In this document: piece after piece, positions 1-10,462 of the stretch
Layout of the letters: every line of letters begins with the position of its first letter
Position numbering within the stretch: position 1 is the first letter of the stretch
NCBI GenBank assembly: GCA_027605045.1
Contig: JAQFWX010000019.1
Location: forward strand, 620,001-684,000
Length of the DNA stretch: 64,000 bases
Source: Phallus indusiatus
Taxonomy: Eukaryota; Basidiomycota; Agaricomycetes; Phallales; Phallaceae
Reading direction: 5' to 3'
The notes under the pieces: generated by a model
Database searches by the model: none
The model's input: only the letters and a program-made list of their open reading frames with translations
Told to the model about the DNA's origin: nothing
Made by a program: the position numbers and the translations under genes

Positions 1-504
1 AACGAACAGCTGGCCTACATAGACAACATGCTTGTTAAATCGGAGCAATCCGGACTTCCGGTTAACAAAGCGCGGTTGGCTTTGTCGTGGTTGATCAAGC
101 GGAATCGTGAGACGTACTTGGAGCTCCACGCAAGACCCAAGAGCCATCCTTTAGATCGCAACCCGCTTCCAGCCATCCCAGCCATCTCAGCCATTCCGGC
201 CATTCCAACCACTCCCAGGCACGTTCGCTGGGCCGATCAGGAGTACTCAACCTCCTCTCCTAACGGGCCCGGTAGGGACAAGTTTCCCGAAGAGATTTAC
301 ACTCGGTTTTTGGTGGAGTCGGCACGGTATAATAAGCACAACGTTACTCAGGCCTCTCCATCCAATGGATACAGTCCAAATGGTTACGCTTGGCAAGGAT
401 ATTCTCCCAACGGTTCACCTAATCCCGGAAGAACGCAAGTATATGTAAGAAATGCGGATAATACCGGTATGTCGTCAATTCCATACTTGGGCCCCCTCTT
501 CTAA
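1..504 (+). CDS. Lineage-specific family protein, copy A (5' end outside window)
   Basis: The reading frame is open from base 1 and stops at 502-504, so 167 residues of the C-terminal part are visible. They match the intact copy at 10463-11275 along the whole length: a helical region, then a block around VRWADQEYS, a KF.EEIY.RFL.ESARYN block, and the C-terminal signature RNADNTGM.SIPYLG. No domain family is recognised. A Pro-Ala-Ile-Pro repeat (about residues 51-65 of the visible part) is coded by tandem 9-base units related to GCCATTCCA. It is longer here than in the copies at 8024-9347 and 10463-11275. By eye the body of the coding region is nearest to the broken copy at 8024-9347, while its end and 3' flank are nearest to 10463-11275. 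Function unknown; no signal peptide or membrane segment is visible. Confidence 0.75.
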   Translation, partial: NEQLAYIDNMLVKSEQSGLPVNKARLALSWLIKRNRETYLELHARPKSHPLDRNPLPAIPAISAIPAIPTTPRHVRWADQEYSTSSPNGPGRDKFPEEIYTRFLVESARYNKHNVTQASPSNGYSPNGYAWQGYSPNGSPNPGRTQVYVRNADNTGMSSIPYLGPLF

Positions 505-2107
505 CAAAGCGACAAAACAGTTGCGCCTCGATCATGTCTCAAGCCTGCGGATGAAAACGTGCCTTTCATTCCTCCTCATCCATCATACTTTTCCAAGGAT
601 TGTGAGCTTGCGACGGCTCTTAATAGAGGCAAACCGTCTTCAAAAGAATGATATCGTATCATTTGTAGCCCAAAGTGATCTTTCATCCGTGTCTTTTGTA
701 TACCATAACATGAGTGTTGAACTGTATCATAGATAATTAGACTTACAATCATATGATCCATTTCGAAAAAAAAAATAGCTACATCGGCCGAATATCCATG
801 GTGTGCTGGGTTTGTTGTTGGCCAAACCTCAAAGGTAGATTAGATCAGCATCACAACTTGTCAGATTATCTCCAAATGAGCATCGCGACTACACATCTGA
901 AATGCTCTATATATGTAAATTGAGTGACAATAAACGTTTGGGGGACTCAACATGGAGGTTCATCAGGAAACTTGCCCCATAGACGCCGATCACAGGCCGC
1001 ACGGCGCAATCTTGGGATTCCCATAGCACCGGCATGAGAAGCCCGAAGCCTATGATTTCTATACCGTGTTAGTAGTTGACTATTGACTTGATGCTTTGGT
1101 AAAAATATAAAGAACAGGGTTTTTTCAAAAAGGTATGGAAGATTGTATAGACTGGTCTACATAATGACAGGAAATCGTCCAAGGTTGCATGAACATGATC
1201 ACATGCACATGTCAGCAATGTCACAGTCTGTGTGACAAAGCGAGCGTCTATTCCCACTAATAGTCAGGCACTGTTAGCACAACGCAAGTTTCGCGACTCG
1301 ACGACGGCAGTCCACGTGTTCCAGGGTCTTAAAAGCAGTAGACAAAGTAAGTACTGTCCACGCAAAAACCTTACTATCTCAAATCTTACGTCCATTGCCC
1401 TAGTGTCGTCATAATCTTTGACTGAAGGTCAACGTTTTGACACGAGATCGAGGACACAGAAAATGTTTATATATACGCATTCGCAATGTCATCGTTCCAC
1501 TTTTCCACTGTCTCGTAAGACCCTCCGCAGATTTCCATCGTCTGGAATCCTTACAAGATCAATCAGGAGGGCGACAAACTTTGCAGCTGTGCTTTGGAGT
1601 CAATGTCCGGGCTTGAGCCGATTTTGAAATCAATGAGGTGTCTGTTTCTTATTCTCGTGCTTGTCATCTACCATGATATTGGAGTTAAAATGTAGTATTA
1701 TGTGCCAGTAGGTGCCTGCAGTTCCATTTGTGAGATGCGCTGAGCACATTTCCTCTCTAAACAATAACTCTCATGTCAACTGGCGTCACTACAACAATAC
1801 AGTGAAAGCTGGTATAGCATATTCATTCCTCTGCATTCCCACCGCCATCTCATATCTTCGCAGTCTACTTTTTCGCGCCCAATGTTCAAGACGTTGCGCT
1901 CACAAAACTCAAAAATGGTACACTTTTATCCCGCATACGGCACAGTTTTTGCACTACGCCAACCTCCCTCTACCAACACCAGAACATTCACCTGAGCCTT
2001 TGTCATCGTCGCGAAAGCTCCCAATAACACCCATTTCCCTCTCATCACCAAACACATTCCCGCTTCCCCTCACCTTTACACAAACGACCTCGCAGCGCTC
2101 CTCCCAC
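1..2107 (+). repeat. Segmental duplication, left copy
   Basis: Bases 1 to about 2107 align collinearly with about 10793-12906, including roughly 1.6 kb of 3' non-coding flank. By eye the flank is close to 90% identical with small indels. Homology stops after a shared CTCCTCCCAC. The left end of this copy lies outside the window. Confidence 0.85.
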
Positions 2108-3460
2108 TATTCCGAATATTTATGGACGAAGACCTAAGGTTGTTAGACGAGAGACTGGAGAGGTTGATGTTGATGTTGAGACGCAAAGTATGTCAGTACG
2201 GCTCTATGCAAAACTGTAAAATTAAACGACGTAAATTTTGATTTGAGTATATTGACACTACTATCACGATTAAAGACTGATGCTTTTAACCGCCTATATT
2301 AACACTCGCGCATTGTAATGCAGCCAGAATATCTCTCTGTTCATGAACCTTATCAAAATTTAATCCCGAAAGTTAGTTCAGCGTCACTTCAATCGTAAAT
2401 CCTAGCCTTACATTAACTGCCTCTTCAACCACAACGATTCCTGGACCCTGCACGAACTGCACGAAACAAGACTCGAACCCCCACAAACTATCCCAGTCTA
2501 AATAAACCGGGTCCACAATCTCTGTGTACTGTATAGTAACATGAAAACACATCACCGCCGAAATTGTCTCCATCGACGCAAGGGTGTAGGGTTTTAGCGC
2601 CTTCAAGCTTTGGTCCGTCGGCGGCTTTCGCCTAACTGATATGCAATTAGAGCGTTAAATTTAGTTTGAATCCGAGATTCCGAAACGCAAACTTGTATGG
2701 TCGTCTTGATTCGCGTTTACAAGATATCAGAAAATTTTGGGCTAATCTTTCTCGAAGGCACACATTTACTTTTACTTCTTTATCTGCAGATAAGACTGCC
2801 ACATGGAACAAGAAAAGTGAAAATAAGCTTTGCCTTCATTGGCGCTGTCCTGGGCTTGTTTTTGATTGTCTTTGGATGTCTCTGGCATCAATACGTTTCT
2901 AAATCTTATTGAGAAATCAAATCACGAGAAGCACTACTAGTCCGCTCAGGAACGCAGTGTTCCTGGTTGATTAGATATCCCTAACCGCCAACCCTAAACC
3001 TTCTTACTGAGGCCTCACCTAGGTTATATCTTCGATTCAAGGAAGTGTTCCCGCAAGGCTTCCTCATTTTTTCCATATTTGGGTTGAAATTCTCAAACAT
3101 GTTTAGTTTATGTCTGGAGTCCAGCAAAAGGCCGATCACTTACCGGTGCTACTTTAGTCTACCCATCACAAGCTATACTGCCAGTGCGGTTGTCAGATAT
3201 CATACTAACTCCATCCCTCGAACCAGTAAGGCAGTCAATATCCATATAAATATCATCGAAATCTGAGATGTCTTCTTGGCGTCGAAAGCGTGACACGGCT
3301 AATCGACAAAAGGCTCATCGCTTCTTCAGCCCCTGTGCTTGTAGGCTATTAAAGCAGATGACATTCTGTCTAAAATTATATCACTTTTAACTCCTTTTAT
3401 TTTTTCAGTCATGGTCAACGTACAACCACTGTGTGTATGGTCTCCCGAGTCAGAGAAAAC
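505..3460. other. Intergenic region, no supported gene
   Basis: The first 1.6 kb is the duplicated 3' flank described above. Short open stretches in it are not kept open between the two copies, so they are probably not genes. An open stretch at 2373-2606 on the minus strand reads like protein and contains Met codons, but has no recognisable family and no convincing splice partner. It could be an orphan exon or chance. Nothing else is visible up to the DUF6534 gene. Confidence 0.5.
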
Positions 3461-5068
3461 ATGATACCGGTTGTTAACTTGTTCATGTCAAGTTTCGGTC
3501 CTATGCTCATTGGTTCCTACCTCAACAGCATATTATATGGCGTGAGCGAGTTATCCGAACTAGTCTGGTCCTATAACCATTGATCTGCTTAGATTCTCAT
3601 CGTTCAAGTAAACAACATTAATCTTTTCATTGAATAATTAGTCAAATTTCAATCTCTATCCTAGGTACTCACCTATTATCAGAAGCATAGACATCGGTAA
3701 GTGAGCCTGAAACCACATCATATCTTAGAAATTCTGACAACATAATTTGAAGAGATGAAAAAGCGACCCATTATCTAGTATGCCCTTGTAGTGATAAATA
3801 CCTGTGTTTGGTTTACTTCTCTTATAATAGGTTTTGTACTTGTTCATCATTGAAAGTATCAATACTATTTGTGATATAGGATTGATGTACGAACCGCTAG
3901 TCGCTCGCTTCGGTATCACAATTTTCTTCTTTACCATAAGTAATGGTAATGGTAATGATATATTGTTGACAGGAACCGAAAGGGCAGTAACAAGATTACC
4001 AATACGTGCGTCAATTTATGCCTTATGAAAGTTTGAGCTAACTGAATACATGTTACGTAGTATTCACAGCAGGTGCGAGGAGCCTTCTTATCGTTGAACC
4101 TGGTTCTCATGGTATTGATCAGATCCTTTGTTGACTGTACTATAAATTCATTCCTTACGTCTATGTAGCACTCAGAGATTTAATTAGGTTCTTATATCGA
4201 CACCAGTTCAACTGTACATCTGTTGGCGAATAAAAAAGCTGTTCGAGGTGTCACTGCGGCTAACAAATGCGGCCAGATTTCGTGGCGTGCCGTATCTGAT
4301 CGCGCTTCTCTCCCTGTGTTCATTCGGTGGGGGGTATTATTATTTTCACAAAACTCAAATTAATGCCTCCATTATTCATGACAGCTGGAGGAATATCCGT
4401 TTCTGTGTCTAATGGTCACATTCCAGAGTACACTCAGCTCGTTGACTCTCGCCCGAGTGTCATTCTTTGGCTTGTTTCTTCAGCTGTAGTTGATGTTTCC
4501 ATAACAATATGTCTGGTGCACTCATACGTAAGCTTTATTTTTTGAAGGAATTCGTATCCCTCTCATGCTGGCTTACGTAGCGAATGTTCCGAACAGGATT
4601 CAAGAGAACAGACGACATGTTGAATAAGATGATTCGATGTAAACTATGCCTTTCATTTCGTCGAAATTGCTGATACTCACGATTGAATGAATCAGTTGCT
4701 ATCCACACGGGTTCCGTTACTTCTTTGTTTGCCTTTCTGGATTACCTCATCTTTCAAGTTGATCCGGTGAGTGATAACGTATCGTTCTAAGGATCGTACC
4801 TAAGGCATAATCTGTTGAAACCCTACAGAAAACAACGGTGTAAGTGGCCTTACTTTCGTCCGCAGGATACAACAAACCTTACCCTTACAGTAATTTTACA
4901 TTCGACTTCGCCCTCGGAAAACTATATTCTAACTCCTTACTATCCACGCTCAATGCCAGAGATTATTTTGCTGGAAAGGATGATGAAGAAAAGGCAACTT
5001 ACAATATTTTGTTCGGCCCGCAGGAGAGTGCTCAATCAACTGTGAGAGACTCGTTCAGTGTTTCATGA
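3461..5068 (+). CDS. DUF6534 domain-containing membrane protein
   Basis: A 12-exon model keeps phase throughout: 3461-3541, 3665-3696, 3753-3777, 3831-3912, 3973-4005, 4061-4092, 4188-4326, 4385-4527, 4605-4638, 4696-4766, 4829-4839, 4891-5068, giving 286 residues. Family signatures as I remember them from Agaricomycetes appear in order: GPMLIGSYLNSILYGVLTY, IESINTICDIGLMYEPLV, STPVQLYICWRIKKL, SNGHIPEYTQLVDSRPS followed by a hydrophobic segment, RTDDMLNKMIR, and KLYSNSLLSTLNAR near the C-terminus. These proteins have about seven membrane segments and no known function. Weak points are the GTGGGG donor after 4326, the 11-base exon 4829-4839, and acceptors picked to keep phase. Several of these introns are the reason no long frame is visible. 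Expression or transport role cannot be inferred. Confidence 0.8.
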
Positions 5069-6436
5069 GCTATTTTGGTCTTACCTCAACGTCGAAAATA
5101 AGTCGACCAGTCGACCAATTCCAGTCCCAAGTGCACAAGCTCAAGTTTCAAGCAATAATATTGATATTGAGTCGCAAGCGTCAACTCATCACTCATGATT
5201 CATGGTCCTTACGTATACGAAAAGCAACACTGCCTGGACCCGTTGAAGAAAGCGCTCTAGGATGCATAATGAGAGTCTGTTATAGGGGAGAAAGTAAAAC
5301 AAGAGGGTATTTTGTAATACAGGATAGGAGTCTGCATTGCCCAGTGACCGAACCTTCCATAACCTACACTGGCGATTTACTTTTAGTTTAGTTTGGCCTT
5401 ACGTGTAAACATAGAAACATATATCCTCATGAATAAAATGATATAGATAGCGATTTATCTAAGTCCACTGAGAACACACCCTTCGGATAGTGTAACTGGC
5501 AGTCTGTCAATGGGAGTGGCAGCACCAGAGACTTGAAACTTTTGGGGTTTCCGAGCTCACGCGGGTTTCCGTGGATTATGGAATCAAATCAGATTTCCGT
5601 CTCGGGATTCTGATTTCGTTTGTACTGAGAAAATTTTACTTGAAACTTTACTTAGACAAAGTTGTGCACAGGATCCGGAAACAAAACGAGACTGTGCATG
5701 AGCGATGCATGAATCACTATCATACTAAGAGACAGACATAACGGTCGTAGTCTTCCCTACAATGCGAATACTGCCGGTGATGCACTGCAAGGGAGTGAAA
5801 AGTTACGTAAACGGTAGGAGACGGAGGCCTATAGTATACCTGTCCTCGATTTATTTTGTGCATGCGATACCCGCCATTACACCGGTGTATAACTACCTAA
5901 TATCTTCGGTGACCATGGGATGGAAATCAATACCTTAAAGGCCCAAACCTATGGCTTCGATTCGAAGTCCTTGCGTAATACAAACAATGCCAAAGATTAA
6001 ATGAACAAGGAATGCGGACGATGTCCCTTACACAAATTTTTACATGACATTATACATATTATTACATGCATAGGTTTCCCAGATAAAATAATACAATGCA
6101 TGCATTCCATACTAAACAATGTTCTTTTGATATGCGTCGCAGGTACTCACAGGTATTTTTTTTTTTTCGTGGAGCTATAGTTTTGAAGTGTTTGAACCTA
6201 GTTCATCATTCGTAAACAGCTGAGTTTTCACGGAATATGTGAATAGATGAATAGACCCCTTTTTTCCGAAAGTTTACCAGACCGATGTTATTTCCACTGG
6301 GAGAAAATGCTATTACGCACCCCTCATTTGAGGGAGTGTGGGGCTCCTCACGGGTACTCACAGGTATTACTACCCTGTCGCCTTGCATCGCCGCGGGTAA
6401 TGGAGGAAGTGATTTCCGGAATCGAATTGGTTTTGG
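5069..6436. other. Intergenic region, nothing recognised before the promoter of the secreted peptide
   Basis: The 327-base open stretch at 5065-5391 directly follows the DUF6534 stop, lacks family similarity and is probably 3' UTR. Opposing frames overlap at 6206-6481 in a segment that also carries a repeated hairpin (6301-6342), so neither is supported as a gene. Confidence 0.5.
6301..6342 (+). repeat. Short dispersed hairpin motif, copy 1
   Basis: This 42-base segment begins GAGAAAATGCT, continues TTACGCAC and ends GTGTGGG. An ungapped 42-base relative lies at 46570-46611. The middle can fold on itself in both. Copy 1 sits about 180 bases upstream of the secreted-peptide start codon. Confidence 0.55.
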
Positions 6437-6443
6437 TATAAAA
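6437..6443 (+). promoter_or_regulatory. TATA box of the secreted-peptide gene
   Basis: TATAAAA lies 80 bases before the ATG at 6523. Similar boxes sit 70-75 bases before the starts of the actin and lectin genes, so the spacing is consistent in this window. Confidence 0.55.
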
Positions 6444-6522
6444 CAGGCCGTCAAACTGAGTTCTTCAGCAATAACTTCCACTTAATTCTTCTTTTCACTT
6501 AATTCTCCTTTTAATCTAATCC

Positions 6523-6798
6523 ATGTTGTTTCCTCGTATCTCCTTACTTGTTTCTATCTCCTTGACCTTCTCTGCTGTGTTTGCTTTGACAATTCCCAAT
6601 CCACTGCCTAATAAGATTGCCTCTCGCGAACTTAATTGTCAGGCCGAATGCGACGCGTTGTATGGCGCCTCAAGCGCAAGGGCTAAAGACTGCGGTAGGA
6701 GGGTAAGTTTTTCCGAGACCTCATCTGCTTTGTGAACTATCTCGTTACAAAAATTTGTTTATCAGTGCGAGCCTTGGCTGAACATGCACGCCTTTTGA
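6523..6798 (+). CDS. Small secreted Cys-rich peptide, CX3C-X13-CX3C
   Basis: Two exons, 6523-6702 and 6766-6798, are joined by a 63-base intron with GTAAGT and TCAG ends, giving 70 residues. Residues 1-21 form a clear signal peptide ending in ...FSAVFA. The mature peptide of about 49 residues holds exactly four cysteines spaced CX3C, thirteen residues, CX3C; splicing is needed to supply the fourth. This spacing is that of a disulfide-stapled helical hairpin, as in plant alpha-hairpinins and some animal peptides. That is a comparison of pattern only, not shown homology. A TATA box lies 80 bases upstream. It could be an effector, antimicrobial or structural peptide; nothing in the sequence decides. 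The mono-exonic reading would end shortly after the donor and lose the second half of the motif. Confidence 0.7.
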
Positions 6799-8023
6799 AA
6801 TGCCCGGGTTCAAAAATGCCATCCCCTTCAGGCCCCGTGAAAACTTGATTTGCATCCGCGGAATTCGGTTCTGGTCAGAGAATCAATGACAGCAGACACA
6901 TCCTAGAGGGAATGTTTAGTCCGGATGAGCTGCCAGTGGTTGTATGTGTTTACTGTCTGTGGAGATGCGCTCTTTTGTGTTCAGAGTCATAAGCCAAATT
7001 CCCTTATAATTTCTGTTTATTTCTGTGTTTTGTATATCATACCCATATTTAACTATGCTCTACTATTTTCACCTTCCAACCCGAAGTATAGCAAATAGTA
7101 CTTATACTTACCGACGTGACCACAACGTGGCAAAAAGACGGAGGTAGTTTGGAGACAGATGCACGCGTGCTAAAGTATTTTTCACGATGAGTTTTTCACG
7201 AGAAAATATGATTAATGGCTCACAACATTCAAATCAAAAGAAAATGAACCAGCTGATTAGAGTATCTGGAGCCTAAAAATTGTGTAATAGCGTGATAGTC
7301 TGAACATCTTTAAGTCATGAAATACCTTATCAGATGCAACAATTATTTGAAATTGGCGAGTTTGAGGTTTACGGTCCTGAAATTGACTTAAATCTGAAAT
7401 CATTGCAAGAGGTTCACACGAACCTTTGAAAATAGTCTTGCTTTTGGTGTTGGTGACGTGGTGTGGTCAAAGGGAAAGGGAATTGACACGACGTCATGCA
7501 TGTGTGACTGAAAAACATCTGTGAACAGGTGAGACAGGCAGTGTACTACCTGAACAGATCCATCTTGAGCAACGCTCACATTGTTGCGCACATACAATCA
7601 CCTACGCGCATCTCGACTCTTCAGTACACTGATTCGGTAATGCACTGAAGATCCTGAAGCTCTCAGTCGGGTTATTCTCATTTCCAATGTAACCAATCTA
7701 TGACTTGATATTTATTTATACACATGTTATCTGTCAACACATGTCGATCTGCAATAAAAGATAAAAGAACGATACCCCATGCTGATTATCTCCTTTGTCC
7801 CCCAAGCTGGACTCAGACTGTACCAACACTCGGAGGTTCTTTTCTCTGAATATGAGGACTGTTAGACTTTGGTCCCGGACATTCAACGTTGTCCGGTACG
7901 AGCTTGGACGACCTATGTACGGATGGCTTAAAAAGTTGCACCCAGACGCTAGAAAAAGGATCAATCTCACAACCCACACTCCCACTCTACCCTTACGTGT
8001 TTCCGTCAACGTATTTTTCTACA
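6799..8023. other. Intergenic region and promoter of the broken family copy
   Basis: No supported gene. From about 7700 to 8023 the sequence is related to about 10130-10462, the region just upstream of the intact family copy, so the promoter was duplicated together with the gene. Confidence 0.55.
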
Positions 8024-8183
8024 ATGCCGCATCGTGCCCCTGCAAAGCTACCTTCTCTTCCCCAAACCGCCCAGGTGTTCATCTCGCCACTATCCATTTC
8101 TCAATATGGGCAACGAGAAACTCCGGACGAGATTGGCATGGTGAAGGCCGCTATCAAAACTATCACTTCGACCTTCGATGACC

Positions 8184-8837
8184 TGAAGCGCGCGAGTCAG
8201 GAGTAATCAGGAAGGAAAGGGAGCCGGCGTGTGTGAATAAGGAGTAGAATAGAGTAAAATAGTGTAAGATAAGAGGATGTAATGGTAGAATAAGAAATAA
8301 AGTAGGTTTTGAAAGTAATTTCGAGTTTTGAGTGAAAATGCGACCTTAAGGTTGATTTCTGAGTAAAACGGGGGAATAGAACTTGTTTTTCTACGTCGAA
8401 AACGACGTTCTTAAATACATTTTTGGCCTAACTAATTTTCCGTTATTTACGGAACTCTAATTCCCTTTTTATCGACGGGTTTTACAAGAAAAATAGCGAA
8501 ATGGGGAAACTAACTAAAGAGAAACAAAGAATTAAGCAAATGGAGGAAAAATGAAGGAAACAAACGGAACAGATATTAGAGGATCTCTGTACTGAAGATT
8601 GAATCTGAGCAAACGAAAAAAAACTAAGTCCGAATGGTCTAGTCGTCCCGGGGTAATCCAAATGAAGTTACTGTCTGGTTGGAACAACCAGACAGTCTCT
8701 AGGTCTCGACTCCGGCATTCTAACGTTTGATTTCGGTTTCTTCTGGTGTTTGGCACCGCATATATCGTCGTCCGCGCCTGTGCAGGGTCGTTTTACGATC
8801 CTCGGATTCTTCTTTTACCTCGTTCGCGCCCTCAACA
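8184..8837. mobile_element. LTR-like insertion (candidate solo LTR), 654 bases
   Basis: The element starts with TG (TGAAGCGCGCG) and ends with CA (CCCTCAACA). It is flanked by the 4-base repeat GACC at 8180-8183 and 8838-8841. Taking out the element plus one repeat restores an uninterrupted family reading frame, which fixes the borders. The ends are imperfectly inverted (GCGCG blocks near both). No protein is coded. TG...CA ends with a short target duplication are what a solo LTR leaves; a non-autonomous element of another kind is possible. No second copy was found in the window. Confidence 0.65.
8670..8696. repeat. Perfect 12-base-pair hairpin inside the insertion
   Basis: ACTGTCTGGTTG, loop GAA, CAACCAGACAGT. 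The arms are fully complementary with a three-base loop. In an LTR this could serve RNA 3' end formation or packaging; this is inference. Confidence 0.7.
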
Positions 8838-9347
8838 GACCTCACTGTGAATCAATTTTACACCGTCTCTCCTATGCATACCCCCGTACACACGCATGCC
8901 TGGAAGCCTGATGCCGAACAATTCAAGAAGATGGTCTTGCGCGCACTTGCCTTCGTCAAGCCTAATGCCGACGAAGAGCAAGTGAGGGCCGCCATGGAAT
9001 CCAAGACCAGTCTCAACGAACAGCTGGTCTACATAGACAACATGCTCGTAAAATCGGAGCAATCCGGACGTCCGGGTAATAAAGCCCGGTTGGCTTTGTC
9101 GTGGTTGGCAAGGCGGAACCGTGAGACGTACTTGGAGCTCCACGCGAGACCCAAAAGCCATCCTTTAGATCGCAATCCGCTTCCAGCCATTCCAACCATT
9201 CCAACCATTCCAACCACTCCCAAACACGTTCGCTGGGCCGATCAGGAGTACTCAACCTCCTCTCCTAACGGGCCCGGTAGGGACAAGTTTCCCGAGGAGA
9301 TTTACACTCGGTTTTTGGTGGAGTCGGCACGGTATAACAAACTGTAA

Positions 9348-10462
9348 AGCTGATAAATGATCCGCCTATTTCGCTTCGTATCGGTATCGGCAGCGCGGTT
9401 TCAGTTGGTGTTGTCTTAGTATAATAGAGGACCTTGCTGCCTATCCCATAGTAATTGCATCCTTTTTTTTTGTTTCGCGGGCCGTTGTATCTGTTGTATC
9501 TGTTCTTCTAAAGACTTGTGGAGAAAAAAATATTAATTGGATTGTGTGTGATGAAAACAGACCTAATTCATCTTCTTCGACAGTTGATTTGGTTTGATTG
9601 GTAGAGACCAAATGCTTGCGAGATTGGGCCGACATTAAGCTTTAGGCCAATGTTGAAGCACAGGAAAGTTCAATGATGTTTGTGTGTGGATGATCTGCCT
9701 CCGAACTATACAGTTCGGAAGCTATTTTCATTCTACGAAACCTAGCTACATCTGCTCTAGTGAAACCGGTTCCAAACCAGTTCGGTAATTTGGATAATCC
9801 TGGTTTGAGTTCAGTTCTCAAACCAGTTCCGAACCGCATCAAACCAGTTTCAAACCGGTTTCCACGGTTTCGAACCGAACTGTACCCAACACTAATTGCG
9901 ACGATCCGACCCATTTGCCCAGCTTCAGTTTAGCACCGGCGAAAATTCCTGTGCACATGAAAAACAGACGTTGAAAACAAAGGAAAAATGAAACAAAAGT
10001 GGCAAGATAATATGACGATCTGCCAGTGTCATCATCACCTGTACATGTGCTTACTATTCCTAAAAAATTCTTTATCTTCGTTTATTATTAACCAACATCT
10101 CTATTATTGTTCACTTGTATACCTCACAAAGAAACGAAAATTATACATGTTATTTATCGACACATGTAGGATAAAAGAACAATTCCTTTGGCCACTCATC
10201 TCGTTTATCCCCTGTGCTGGACTCGAAGTACGCCATACGCTCAGTTGGACGTTCTTCTTCCGAATAAAAGGACTATTGCGAGTTATTTTGGACACCCACA
10301 TTCGCGTCAAGGAAAATCGATATGTCCTGTATGAATAGCCTTGGACGTCTTAGGAATGATTTAAGCAGTCGCATCCAGACGTAAGACAAAAAAACATTAA
10401 CCTTACAACCCACATTTCCCACTCAATCCTTAACTTTTGCCACACACCCCTAACCTTCTACA
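9348..10462. other. Intergenic region and promoter of the intact family copy
   Basis: Holds the AACCGGTT-type repeat cluster at 9701-9881 and, from about 10130, sequence related to the upstream region of the broken copy. The open stretches on both strands here are low-complexity or mutually overlapping, and none is supported. Confidence 0.5.
9701..9881. repeat. Cluster of degenerate AACCGGTT/GAACCGAACT words
   Basis: A perfect inverted repeat (CCGAACT ATAC AGTTCGG, 9701-9718) is followed from 9763 by about eight to ten irregularly spaced variants of AACCRGTT and GAACCG in both orientations. The minus-strand open frame over it is a by-product of the repeat. Confidence 0.65.

Larger units (their letters stand above)
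8024..9347 (+). pseudogene. Lineage-specific family, copy B, split by an insertion
   Basis: The N-terminal part begins at ATG 8024 and runs 53 codons in line with the intact copy at 10463 (shared AKLPS near the start, then TAINTIT/AAIKTIT). It is interrupted at 8184. The frame resumes at 8842 with VNQFYTVSPMHTPVH and runs to the stop at 9345-9347. If the insert and one GACC repeat are ignored, the two parts total 666 bases and stay in one frame. The C-terminus ends 49 residues earlier than the intact copy, at ...SARYNKL, and the 3' flank after it is unrelated to the other copies. As it stands, translation from 8024 would stop at 8206, about 61 residues. Unless the insert is spliced out, which its ends do not suggest, the gene is inactive. 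Confidence 0.8.

Noticed and set aside
9642..9914. 90-residue minus-strand frame with internal repeats
   Set aside because: It is the translation of the AACCGGTT word cluster, not a conserved protein.
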